Below, in pieces: positions 35,642-45,896 of a DNA stretch of 64,000 nt (position 1 is its first letter; every line of letters starts with the position of its first letter). This DNA comes from Sclerotinia nivalis (taxonomy: Eukaryota > Ascomycota > Leotiomycetes > Helotiales > Sclerotiniaceae), in contig JAPEIS010000006.1 of assembly GCA_029531795.1 (NCBI GenBank), positions 2,108,001-2,172,000 on the forward strand, written 5' to 3'. The position numbers and the translations under genes are program-made. The notes under the pieces are model-generated. The model worked only from the letters and a program-made list of their open reading frames with translations, was not told where the DNA came from and did no database searches.

Positions 35642-36454
35642 TTAGTGTCTCAGCAAACGGAGGCCATCGTTATAAGATTTGGCGCAGTCCAAATCCTTGA
35701 CGTGTTCATTCATTGTAACAGCCGGACGAGCATTTCTGGGCATCCTGAATTTGAGAGTGGAGACACCAGAGGATACGATTTCATGGGCCTCGGCGAAAAT
35801 CGGGGAAAGGATGATTTCTGGTATTTTGGTAATGAATCCCTCGTTGAGCCTCTTTTGGCAAAGCCCATAAATAAACTTCGCATCATCGATCAACCGATCT
35901 TCCATCATGCGTATACGCTGAATTAGGGGTGTGTTGTTCGGTATGCGGGACGTTAAAACATGCCCATCATAGAGTACAGTAAGCTTTTCAAGGTTCCTGA
36001 AGAAGCATATCTGGTCCATTTTTGCAATACCCCGCCAAACTTTAAGCAAAGTGACCATGTCACATTCTTTAATGGGTTCGAGATTTTCAATGGCTAAATA
36101 AGGAAATCTTCGACGAATTCCAAAGGAATCAAGCCATCTCTGATTCCAGCACGGGCCAATGAGAAACTGGAACCTGCCAAGATCTGAATCATCATTAAGG
36201 AAAAGTGTATCGATCTTCGGGTTGAAATACAAAAAGTGGCAATTTTCAGAACCAACAAGGTTGGTACCATCGAAAAGAAGTTGCATTTTTTCTTCGGCCT
36301 GCTTTCTGGACTCATAGTTAACATGGAATGCAACTGGGATCTTATTCTTCATATCCTCCATCCTGTTTGTCCTAATGGTGAAAGTGCGAGGTCCTGAAAA
36401 TGTAAATTCCCAGATTGCAAGTCGAATCTCGACGGGGAGTTCGGACCAAGACAT
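35642..36454 (-). CDS. 2EXR-domain protein 1
   Basis: A single exon encodes 270 aa from an ATG at 36454. The N-terminus 'ELPVEIRLAIWEFTF' is the first half of the fungal 2EXR domain (LPxEIRxxIW). 'HVNYESRKQAEE' and 'YFNPKIDTLFL' (about 47-105) are its second conserved parts. The remaining ~150 residues are helical with no motif I recognise. 2EXR proteins are numerous in plant-associated ascomycetes, and their biochemical role is not established. F-box proteins share a similar LPxEI start, but the later NxESR and FNPxxD elements favour 2EXR. Two relatives follow on the same strand at 37280 and 38794. Confidence 0.85.
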   Translation of the reverse strand: MSWSELPVEIRLAIWEFTFSGPRTFTIRTNRMEDMKNKIPVAFHVNYESRKQAEEKMQLLFDGTNLVGSENCHFLYFNPKIDTLFLNDDSDLGRFQFLIGPCWNQRWLDSFGIRRRFPYLAIENLEPIKECDMVTLLKVWRGIAKMDQICFFRNLEKLTVLYDGHVLTSRIPNNTPLIQRIRMMEDRLIDDAKFIYGLCQKRLNEGFITKIPEIILSPIFAEAHEIVSSGVSTLKFRMPRNARPAVTMNEHVKDLDCAKSYNDGLRLLRH

Positions 36455-37279
36455 GATGTCTAATTTTGGATAAATGACTTAAAGTCGAACTTGCTGTGAG
36501 TCGCTGTAAGAATTTGTTTGATGGTAGTGAAATGGTTGTAAGATGGAGTGGATGGAGAATATTGATGAAGGTCATGTTGAATCATTATATATTGAGTCAC
36601 AATGTATTGTTCCACCTTTGTTTTCTAATACGGTAACATCAAAGAGAACGACTCACTTCTGAACAACAATTGAATAACAGAGGAACAGGAGTGGAAAACT
36701 AGCCCCCCCGAAACCCCCGTTTGACTACCGTAGTGATGGGAGTAGCGTGAATTAGAATTATAGTAGCTGATACTGAAGTACTTATTAATATTATTTTAGT
36801 ATATTTAAATTGTATCATTATTATTCTCTTGGTCTCAAACCTTGGTATAATTCGCTGAAAGTCTATACTACTATAAATGTAGTGATTAGTATAGATGTCT
36901 AAACTATTATTAAGATGAATGAAATAAAAGACACTATAACTACTATATTCATTAGAAAGATTACTAGGGATAAAGAAATATATATCATTTGGTTTAAAAG
37001 GGAAAAAGGATTTTTTGAATAATAGAATTATTGTATTGGGATTAAAATAGCTGTTGGATGTTTCTAACTAGCTAAGTATTGTTGGAACACGTATACACAC
37101 TAGTACTGGATTATACGCTAGCTAATTCATCTCCTAGAGCTGGACCGTAGAATATTAGCTACAATTAACAATATATGCACTCTTCCACTTCCAACAAGTA
37201 TAACCAGATCCACAAGCTCCAATCGAACGGATGCTGATCAAGGGGTTTGAATGATGTAATAGTCGATTTTTGCCGGGAT
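36455..37279. other. Gap between 2EXR genes 1 and 2, partly AT-rich
   Basis: The first 200 bp are the likely promoter of 2EXR gene 1. From about 36720 to 37140 the sequence is AT-rich with repeated ACTACTATA/TAGTAG words (36870-36950), probably an eroded repeat. No gene seen. Confidence 0.4.
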
Positions 37280-38359
37280 TTATCGCTGCTTTGCAGCGAG
37301 AATCATCCTACCGTAATCGACAGTTGACTCAATTAAGCGAATGTCCTTCCATGTAGGCACAATGGAAACTCTAGGGATCCTAGTGACCAAACCTTTATCG
37401 AGTCGGGTTTTAAACCACCGGAGCACTCTTCTTATATCCCTCAAAAATCTTCGATGCATGGTACGTACAAAGAGCCTAGCGCCTCTGGCACCAGTTCCTA
37501 GGAAAGAAGTGGAGTGGGTTCGGGTATATCGGATCACTAAACGCCTGAGGTTTCGGAAGTTTGGACTAGGCCCTCTTTCGCACAATGCGTCTTCACTAAG
37601 CTCGATATCAGTGATATCGTCGCACTCGTTCATCGGTTCTTGATCGTTGAGATCTGCAGCCGCCGGATAGGGACCCAAGGAAAATTTGAACTTCCGCGCA
37701 TGGCCGTCGAAGCGGATAATATCAAGCTTCGGGTTGAAATACTTGAATTGTTCAGAGCCAATCATGTTGACACCATAGTTATACTTTCCAGGGGCAGTCG
37801 TATTGGCACTCTCAAAAAGAAGTTTCAAATGCTTGAGAGCCACACTCCTGGATTCAAAGTTCACGTAGAGTATGGCGGGGTTCTTCCTAGAGTGCGTCTT
37901 GTTGTGTTTCATTGCATTATCAGTAATGCTGTGACACTGAGCTGTTGGAACTAACAATTCCCAAATCATGAGCCGAAGCTCTGGAGGTAACAGGGGAAAC
38001 AAGTTGAAAGAACTTAAGTTTGAGTTTGTCCGATCTTGGACAACATTTGGCTTGAAGCTTTGAGGGAAAAGAGCACGTCCCCTATCGGGAAGAATATTGA
38101 ACGTCATGAGAGTAATGATTGAGGTGAGCGAGGTGACCGGCAAAGGGCTTGGCCCACATAAACTTTCCCACCTTTTTATTTCCACTGCAAGAGCCGACTC
38201 AGGTAACAACTGAGGAACCATCCTGCAATTCCTATCTGGAAGGGCATCCAGCATCAAAAGAGTTGTCTGTAACGGACTGAGACTGTCCCCGCCTTGCCAT
38301 CTCTTGGTCAGGGCTCGTACACGCCCTGGACTTACTGGATATTGATCGTTTGAAGACAT
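37280..38359 (-). CDS. 2EXR-domain protein 2
   Basis: A single exon encodes 359 aa. The ATG at 38359 (MSSNDQYPVSP) is chosen because the frame continues upstream without another ATG. About 115 residues of unique, Leu/Pro-rich sequence precede the domain. That leader contains two similar 'LSPLQTTLLMLDALPDR' / 'ITLMTFNILPDRGRALFPQS' stretches, suggesting an internal duplication. The 2EXR domain starts at 'FPLLPPELRLMIWELL' (about 125). It continues with 'YVNFESRSVALKHL' and 'KYFNPKLDIIRF'. The C-terminus is Arg-rich ('MHRRFLRDIRRVLRW'). No membrane segment or signal peptide. Function unknown. Confidence 0.85.
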   Translation of the reverse strand: MSSNDQYPVSPGRVRALTKRWQGGDSLSPLQTTLLMLDALPDRNCRMVPQLLPESALAVEIKRWESLCGPSPLPVTSLTSIITLMTFNILPDRGRALFPQSFKPNVVQDRTNSNLSSFNLFPLLPPELRLMIWELLVPTAQCHSITDNAMKHNKTHSRKNPAILYVNFESRSVALKHLKLLFESANTTAPGKYNYGVNMIGSEQFKYFNPKLDIIRFDGHARKFKFSLGPYPAAADLNDQEPMNECDDITDIELSEDALCERGPSPNFRNLRRLVIRYTRTHSTSFLGTGARGARLFVRTMHRRFLRDIRRVLRWFKTRLDKGLVTRIPRVSIVPTWKDIRLIESTVDYGRMILAAKQR

Positions 38360-38793
38360 GTTGTTGAAAGTCTGACGATAGATTAATTTATGTAGGGTAG
38401 AAATCTTGTGAATCAGATCGTTTCTTGCCGTCAATGATGTAGGTAGACTGTTAACCGTAAGTCAACTAAATTTTTTCCAGGTATATTAGGAGTTACAAAG
38501 CATTATTCCTAAACAATTCTCATATAGTTCACGCAGTGTTTTCCTAGTTCTAGATCTTGAGAATAATCTCCTATTGTAATAGAGGTTTTACCGCATGATT
38601 ATTCCAACTAATAGTATTGGGCGAATAGGGGGGTCTATACTGATTGGCAAAGGAGAATGGTACTTAATTTTGGTCATTATTACATGAGTTATTGATTGTT
38701 TGTATCACTTGAAGAGTTTTTACTTTAGAAGAAAAAGAATATTCATTGTATAAATGAGTGCGAATGAAATGGAAAAAACAAAATCAGCCCAAT
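38360..38793. other. Gap between 2EXR genes 2 and 3
   Basis: Promoter side of 2EXR gene 2 and 3' side of 2EXR gene 3. No repeat or RNA gene is evident. Confidence 0.4.
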
Positions 38794-39477
38794 CTATATG
38801 CCTCGCATTTCGAATGAAGTGCAGCTTTTGATTTGCAGGTCCTGAATGACGATTTCAGGGATTTTGGTGCAATTGCCGTGCGCCAGCTTGTCTTGATAGT
38901 ATTTTGTCACTTCATGAAGAACATCACGATGATCATTACTGTAATTTCCAATACGGAGGATCAACTGATCCAAGGATCCAAAATGAACAGCATTGTACAT
39001 CCACATCCCAAGGTCTTCTTCCAGCTCAAGTATTTTGACCGAGTCGCACTCTGGCTGTGGAGGAAACCTGTAGGTTTTGTCTGGTGGCCCATGGATAAGT
39101 TGATCTTGTGGGAAACTGAAATATCGGATATCTCTGAAAGCAATTGTATCTTTTTCTGGACAGAAATATACTTCATGTGTCTTGCCTGTAAATGTTTGGC
39201 CATCAAAAAGCTTGCTGAGAACCTCCTTGGATATAATTTCACTTTCGAAGTCAGCATATAAAGTGGAAGGTGATGAGATATTCATATGGAACTCATTGTC
39301 AGTAATTTCCACTCGGCGTGCTGGGTTGGTAGCTGCCAATTTCCATATTATGAATCTGATTTCTCTTGGGAGTTTCCTAAACAATGGGAAAGCTGGTTCA
39401 GTAGTATCACCCTGTACAGAATTTGGTAGGCTCGAAGATCCAGCTTTTGAGCTCCAGTTTTGAAGGTAGTTGAACAT
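38794..39477 (-). CDS. 2EXR-domain protein 3
   Basis: A single exon encodes 227 aa from the ATG at 39477. The domain begins after a ~30-residue Ser-rich leader with 'FRKLPREIRFIIWKLA'. It continues with 'TLYADFESEIISKEVLSKLF' and 'YFCPEKDTIAF'. The canonical Asn of NxESR is Asp here, and FNP is FCP. The protein is shorter than its two neighbours and ends after an 'IPEIVIQDLQ' strand that resembles 'IPEIILSP' of gene 1, so it covers the same core. All three genes point the same way with 0.4-0.8 kb gaps, which suggests tandem duplication followed by strong divergence. Confidence 0.82.
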   Translation of the reverse strand: MFNYLQNWSSKAGSSSLPNSVQGDTTEPAFPLFRKLPREIRFIIWKLAATNPARRVEITDNEFHMNISSPSTLYADFESEIISKEVLSKLFDGQTFTGKTHEVYFCPEKDTIAFRDIRYFSFPQDQLIHGPPDKTYRFPPQPECDSVKILELEEDLGMWMYNAVHFGSLDQLILRIGNYSNDHRDVLHEVTKYYQDKLAHGNCTKIPEIVIQDLQIKSCTSFEMRGI

Positions 39478-40548
39478 GATCAAATGGCAGCTGATTTATA
39501 TCTAGTTTTTTGGTTGTGATTCTGTTTGTAGTTCTGTTTGTGAAAGATTCTGCTTTCAAAATTATAGACTGCGAAGCTATGAGATTAAATAGATGACTCT
39601 GAGGTATTGTGTATAATCTATACTTGATGTGTTCCAACTTTTCTTGTAAGAGGTTCAAAGACAAGGAATGGGTGGGGAAAAAAAAGACAAAGAAGTCTAT
39701 TGTACAGACAAAAGATGTGATGGGAAAATGATCTGGCCTGCAACAATGGCACAAAAGAGACCAAGCAAAGAGAATGAAGTTAAAAAATGCAATCTATGCT
39801 ATCAAGCTTTAAAGTAGATCAAGACTCAGTCAATTGAATGCTGTTGTTCAAGAACAGGAATGGAGCTGAGAGGAGAAGATAGGATGAAGGACTTAAAGGT
39901 TGGAACCGGTACCAAAGTGGACTATGTGGTTCATTTGTATATTGATGGATATGACTAATAGTCAATACATGTTACTGGCTGATTATATTTGAATTCCGGA
40001 ATGCCATTATTTCATGGACTTTGCTTGGGTTTGTTTGCATGAAGCAGGTGGGCAGGATAGATGTTGTACACTAGGCCCCACGTATACAATCAATCAATCA
40101 TCAAGCACTTAATGGCAATCATTTCAACTTCCCATTGTGACTTCTCTACAGTATTTCTTTTTATAAGATTGTACAAATATCCAGTTTTTTTTGTCCATAT
40201 CATTGAGCTCTGTTACCAATGTTCTTTTCATCTTCATTTAGCCTTACACATTGTCAAACACTTAGATTGGTTAACCAAATGACAACCATAAGCAGAGATC
40301 AATATGTTTAATATAAACCTTGACTTCCATAATAGACCTGATGAGGTATATCTTATAAGCAAAAAATAACAATATCATGACTGATTAGGTATCACCCATC
40401 CATCGTTAAAAACACACCTCGTTCCCGACCATCCAATTATTCCCAAGAATCAATGATTCATCATGTTCAGAATCACATTCTACAATACAAAAGAAACAAG
40501 AAACCCTATGGTCAAAAAACATCTCATCTCATGTCCCTCCTTGTTTCA
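39478..40548. other. Gene-free stretch upstream of 2EXR gene 3
   Basis: The first 200 bp should hold the promoter of 2EXR gene 3. The rest shows ordinary composition, with no coding frame or repeat that I can support. Confidence 0.4.
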
Positions 40549-42908
40549 CTAAGTAAGCTTGACCCACCCCATCGCATTACTGGAATCCCACATTGGCGTT
40601 TCCATTCTCAAGACGCATTCCTTGCGCAATCCATTCGTGGATCTTTCATAGGAGCATAGTATCGTGCGTAACATACCTCCCTCTTTGCCCGCGAGTAATG
40701 CTACAGATGGCGGTCGTTCGGCGGAGAAAACGGTTACGGTCATTGTACCCTAAGGTGTATGTGGTTAGTTTGTTGTCTCTTTTAACCGCGAAAGAATGGT
40801 AAAACTTACGGTATCGATCAATGTAAACAATCTGTGCCCGTGAGGAAGATCGGAGACATTGAAGAGAGGTTCTGCGCCAATTCTCTCATCTGGTTTACTA
40901 GTGCAGTACGGGCCACTGGAAGGTGAGTATTGAAGACGGCCTATTGCATTGCCGAAAGTGAGATGCTCGATCTGTTCAAGAGGGAGTGTTCCTTCGAAGC
41001 CAATGAGCCAAGGGCAAGCTCCCCCTGGTTATATTGTTAATATTGTAGACTTAGGGCGATAGGACTTTACTTACAAACTTTTCCACCATAGAGAATATGC
41101 ACAGAGAGTGGTGATGTGAGCAACAAAATAAGCCCCAAGACCAAGAAGAAGGCCCCGAGTCCCACAGCTGACTTAGCAGACACAAGGCTAATACCAGCAA
41201 TGAACCAAACTGTTCCGGACCTCAACGCAATGTCAGCGCCCAGCTTTTTCCAGGTCACTCTTCTGAGAGAATGAATTCTTGGAATGTCCTTCCAACGAAT
41301 GGAGATTGCATGGGTACCATCCAGAATCAAGGACCCATCATGACAAACGCCTGCTACTTGACAAAGTGGCTGGATATCCCACAAATTGGCGCCAAGATCA
41401 TCTTCAAGATTGAACCACGCAGGTTTATTTTTCATGCGAATACCGTCCATGCAAGCCATGCGCTCGACGATTTGGTCACTATCGTTAGCTAGTGATAGTC
41501 GTGCAAGGGCTTGCTCTTCTGTGTCAGAAGGATCCATACGAGGGCGCTTCGTGAGCAGTGTCATGAGAGCGTAAGCAATGTCACCGCGTTGGAACTCCGT
41601 GTATTGTCTAGATTTCAAAGCTTGAAGTGCGACCTGAATCAGCTCAAGCCGACTGAGAGTCATTGAGCCAGTATAATGCTCTGCCAACAGCCGGAAAATC
41701 TCGTCATTGCCATCGCGGATGATCTCATTACTAGGTGTGAGCGTCCTTGCCCACGATCGATGCGTGAACTCCATGATATCAACAACTTCTATTTTATCCA
41801 CACCATCTTTGTTTTGGAAGTCGGGCGTGCAAAGACTGACTTTATGATCTCGGGCAAGCAGTATCTCAGGTAAACACCAGAGGCGCTGACCAAAGAATAC
41901 TAGAAATTCAGGGGAATCGCCTGGCAATACAACACAGACCTTTTCAGCCCCACGTGTGACATCACAAAATCGATGAACATCATCAGTAGCCTCGGGCTGT
42001 AATTCTGCTCTACACTGATTCATGTGTCAGTAACTTTCCATAATTGGGGTGTGCAAAGCAGTAATACTCACATGGAAGTCTGCCCAATAAGCTTCCATTC
42101 CATGATGTAGCGTAAGCTTTCTCGCTCTTCGATCAATGGCATCCTCATCTAGCTCGGTCTTTTGAGGATTTTGATCTGTTGGGGCCGGCTTCTGGTACTG
42201 AGCCGCTGCGAAACTAATAAAGATATATGGCCCAGTAAAACTTCCGTCTTCGACAACATCCCATCTATTGTTACGGAAGACAACCAAGGCACGAGGTCGA
42301 AGAAGACGATTCTGTTCACCTTTAATTATATAGGTCTTGTCTCCGTCATCTTTGCGCTGTCCCTTAACCCATTCCAATGCATTTGGCGAAGCATCTAGCT
42401 GATTTAGTGCATGCTTTGGATACTCATAGCATCTGTGTGGGAAACTGGTATATTTGTCACTCTCCTTTCCAGTGCCATTGGTAAACATCGGATAGAGGAC
42501 AATAAACATTGTGATAGGAAGAACAAGAATGGATCTTCCGATGGCCAAGGCATAGTCTTCGGCAGTTTCGAGCCGATTTCCGATGGCCCATGTGGATACT
42601 CGCATAAGTGTAGGCGCGTTTCCTCCAACAGGTCGCCGCCTCCATTCTCCCTGGGGCTGGGTGTTGGGACCGGGAGCGGCTTGTACGATCATATGATATG
42701 GCTTTCCATAGAAAGGAGAGATATATCTGAGAAGATCTCGAGGTCGCCATGTCTCCCGGTTCAAGATATCTCTGTGGAAATGTGTAGATACTGGTTCGAG
42801 GGGGCCCGCCTTTTCTGTATCCCTCAACGTAGGGTTCGTATACCAAAATTGTTTGAACCAATGCCTTTGTCCATCGAAATGGTGGTTAATATCGACTGAT
42901 GTTGACAT
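40549..42908 (-). CDS. Fungal multipass membrane protein resembling HET-associated family
   Basis: Four exons on the minus strand: 42908-42072, 42014-41075, 41024-40810 and 40749-40549 (introns of 50-60 bp, donors GTGAGT/GTAAGT), about 730 aa. The frame joins correctly at all three introns, two of them not in phase 0. A hydrophobic segment lies at about 121-142. 'EAYWADFH' leads across intron 1. 'FFGQRLWCLPEILL' (about 321-334) matches the W/F-G-x-R-x-W-xx-PE motif shared with heterokaryon-incompatibility-type proteins. 'RMACMDGIRMK' and 'FNLEDDLGANLWDIQPLCQV' follow. Two more membrane segments lie at about 545-592. The C-terminus is hydrophilic. I recall similar large fungal membrane proteins of unknown function; a role in non-self recognition is only suggested by the HET-like motif. 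No canonical N-terminal HET domain is visible. Confidence 0.8.
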
Positions 42909-44999
42909 AAAGGGCAACTATCTGGGAGAGTCCGGCCTAGATAAGGTGATCTTCGTGATAAGATGTTGATGGACGTCAGTAAGCCTTCCCAAAATCTTTG
43001 AGGCCTTGCAAACGAAAACTAGCACCCGTCATGAGAGGGGGAAATTTCTGTGTTAATAAGAAAAAATAGCTAGGGACACAAGCAAGTCCTTTCACCGGCA
43101 TTTTCCACCAGCCCATATATCAAACATTGCGACCGAAATACGGGCGGATGCCGAGACTCTTTGAGCAAGGGTTAAACCGATCAAAATTGAGCTTTCTGTA
43201 TGGCTGAAGGCTGAGTTATTCCATCGCGCAGCACCCCAGTATTGGAGGTAGCCCGCCCATTATAAGCAAGACATCAGAACACATTCCAGACAGCAGTCTC
43301 GCCAAGGAGTGTATGAACAAATACACTTGAATAAAAGTTTTTCAATATTATAAAAAGCTCTTATTGCTTATACTGTTTTTACAAATTTTCTCAAAAAGAA
43401 GATATACTTCCCGCTCGACAAATCATATCAACGATGGAGCAAACTTCGCTGCCTAAATAATGTCAATTTGATCGGAAAGCCAAGATATGGAAAAGCAATA
43501 ATTCGACGCCTATTTTGTCAGAAAAAGGAATGCCCAGAGAGCCACGAGTTCATATCCATAGCATTATCGAAGCCTAATATGCATGCATTCAAATCTACCA
43601 CGTGGAATGAATAGTACCCATGTTTCTGCCGCGGTTCGCAGACTTCTTTTCATTAATGGGGGAAGATTGATGTCGAGTTTTAGTTCTTACGCTGAAGGAT
43701 GAAGGAGTGGATATATCACAGCCAGCACTAGCGAACCAATCAAATCATGCCTCCGGGACAATTCACGTGACGCCCATTCGTTTGATTGGATTCTATTTCG
43801 AGACTTCCATTTCGCCAACCTCAGCTCATGCAGCCACCTGAAGTTTATAAGACAATCGTGCAACTTGAGATTCTTTGAGGCTCTTCGAAGAATGTGCAAT
43901 GCGCAAAAGGCGGCGGAATCTACCCTCGTGTTTCGACCAATCATTTTGCGATAAGATTAACCATCCCGAACCTCATTTCCAACGAGCCTTGGCGGTGATA
44001 ATATTTGCATCTGTCAATTAGCGTACGAAGTCTTTGCTCTGTCATCAATCACATCATTCTGCCTAAAGATCACAAGGGCGATAGAGCGGAAACTTGGGCA
44101 TTTTACATCTGAGCTGCCATGTAGATTGGAGGAAAGAGGCTATTCAAAACTGACCTCTGACATTTTCATCATCCTTCACCTATTGTTAAAGTATTGCACG
44201 GCATCTTGTTATTCCTGAATATTCTGATATGGGGCGATATGCGAAGCAATCAAACCATCGATGTCGTACGGTAATTGAACAGTTTCATGCCCTTGACGGA
44301 CTACATGTTGTGACTACCCCCTCCTCTTTGCCCCTTATAATCACTCGTTTAGATTCTGCCGGGCAGACAAGAAAGAAGAAGATATACCATTACCCACATA
44401 TTTGTTATCTGTATGGTATTTTGATAGTATTTCCTAGGCGCCGGAATCATCGCAACGTCATGCCTAGTATAAATGTTTTATCGTATATTTTTGAGGAAGA
44501 GTACGTCTTGTACGTACTACGTCTTGAACTTGATCATCTGACGTTCCGCACAAGCGATTCAATTCACCTCGTTCTATCAATGCCATGCATGTTATTGGCT
44601 AGGACCGATCATATGATATTCTGGGTCATCCGCGAAATCCTCGTTGTAAGGTTTTGTATTTTGGTTTTCCCATCCCTATATCTCGTCTAAGCTTCCACAT
44701 GGTATGGTATTGATCCCCGAAGAACTTAACGGGGTAAAGGTGCTCAACCCTCAATGTGAAGAGCTATGACGTCTCGTGTTCTTGCCTCATTACGCTGTCT
44801 ACTCTGCTGTCGTTCTTTCATCTTCCCCCTTTCATCCCTCTCCCTGCCCCGCTTTTCTCTTCTGCCCGTTTTCCTTTCCCAATGCTCTTCTGTCCTTTTC
44901 TTCTCCTTAGCCTTAGTAGTCGTACTCAAGTCACTTTTACAATAAATACTTTACCGCTTCAATGAAAGAGTGTCAACTGAACAGCATGTGAGCCATTCC
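42909..44999. other. 2.1-kb region without a supported gene
   Basis: The first 300 bp probably hold the promoter of the membrane-protein gene. A polypyrimidine tract lies at about 44800-44920. Short open frames at 43687-43944 (minus) and 44229-44690 (plus, 153 codons) encode Arg/His/Leu-rich sequence with no recognisable feature and are not accepted as genes. Confidence 0.4.
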
Positions 45000-45308
45000 C
45001 TAATAGGAATAACTCCTGGGTTCATGGTGACCGTCAAGTCCATCAGAACAGGCAGTGACTATATCATTGAAATGAGAAGCGAGTATGTGCCCATCACTCT
45101 TTATGACCATCTTCATGCGGCTCCTTACAAAAACATCATAATTTGATTTGGTGAAGAAGCACGGACTACACTTAAAGATTATGGCTTGCTTACAGAAGAA
45201 GCTTTTGCAGCGTACTAAGTAGGAATAAATCAAATTTTCAACAAGATGCGGCTCCTTGATGCTACCATTGACAATCTCAACTTCAATCTTGCGAGTTCTT
45301 AGATGCAT
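45000..45308 (-). pseudogene. Possible remnant of a BTB/POZ-type gene
   Basis: A minus-strand frame of 102 codons begins with ATG at 45308. 'KIEVEIVNGSIKEPHLVENL' followed by 'IYSYLVRCKSFFCKQAI' resembles the start of fungal BTB/POZ domains (VxIxVGxxxxxFxVHKxLLCxxSxFFxxAF). The His-Lys pair is missing and the rest of the domain cannot be followed, so this would be a fragment. Similarity is judged from memory of the pattern only. Confidence 0.3.
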
Positions 45309-45896
45309 CTGAATGGCTCCGGGTGGCTTCCATCACTGGCAGATCAGCAGAAATAGATGATATCGATTGAACAAAACAGCGCATATATATATGTATTCCT
45401 GTGTTGAAGGCTCAGTCGCATTTTGTTATTTTGACTCACTGCTTGGGTGAATGCTGATGATCATTGAGCAGATGTTCATTCGTAGTCCAGGTTTTCTAGT
45501 ATGACAAATGGCATTGTTTGGAATTATATAGTGTTTGGATGTAAGGTCAATGGAGGTGAATGTTGTGGTAGTGGGATGTCGCTTAAGTCTAACTAAACCT
45601 TTCAAGCTCGGGCTTTAATCTCCGACCTTTTCGACCCAGCTTGATCAAAACAACTCATCTCAGATACCAGATTTACCCTAATTACATTTAGCTCTAACTA
45701 CTATGCCTAATTCCTTTAATACCTCCACTACAATCCAACTTTGTTTGATACAGAATCCCACACCAACAATTGCTTGATCTCTCTTGCATCTCAAGCTGGA
45801 CCTTCAAGAACTCGAAACACGGGAGAGTCTGTTGCATTTACAACTGTCCCATTCTCTCAAACTTCGACCTCGTGGCAGAGACAGGCTACACGCAAG
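45309..45896. other. Upstream region of gene G
   Basis: Likely promoter and 5' UTR of gene G. The coding frame of G is open back to 45741 but without ATG. A possible short first exon starts at an ATG near 45703 (MPNSFNTSTTIQ) and would end at a CAG just before 45760; no donor site supports it. Confidence 0.4.

Noticed and set aside
35642..36454. F-box interpretation of the LPxEIRxxIW start
   Set aside because: The later NxESR and FNPxxD elements and the lack of Trp/Leu repeats fit the 2EXR family better.
44229..44690. 153-codon frame
   Set aside because: No domain, irregular composition and no splice-supported extension; kept out of the gene list.
45000..45308. Intact BTB/POZ gene
   Set aside because: Only the first strand and helix pattern is suggestive, key residues are missing, and the frame ends too early; listed as a possible remnant only.
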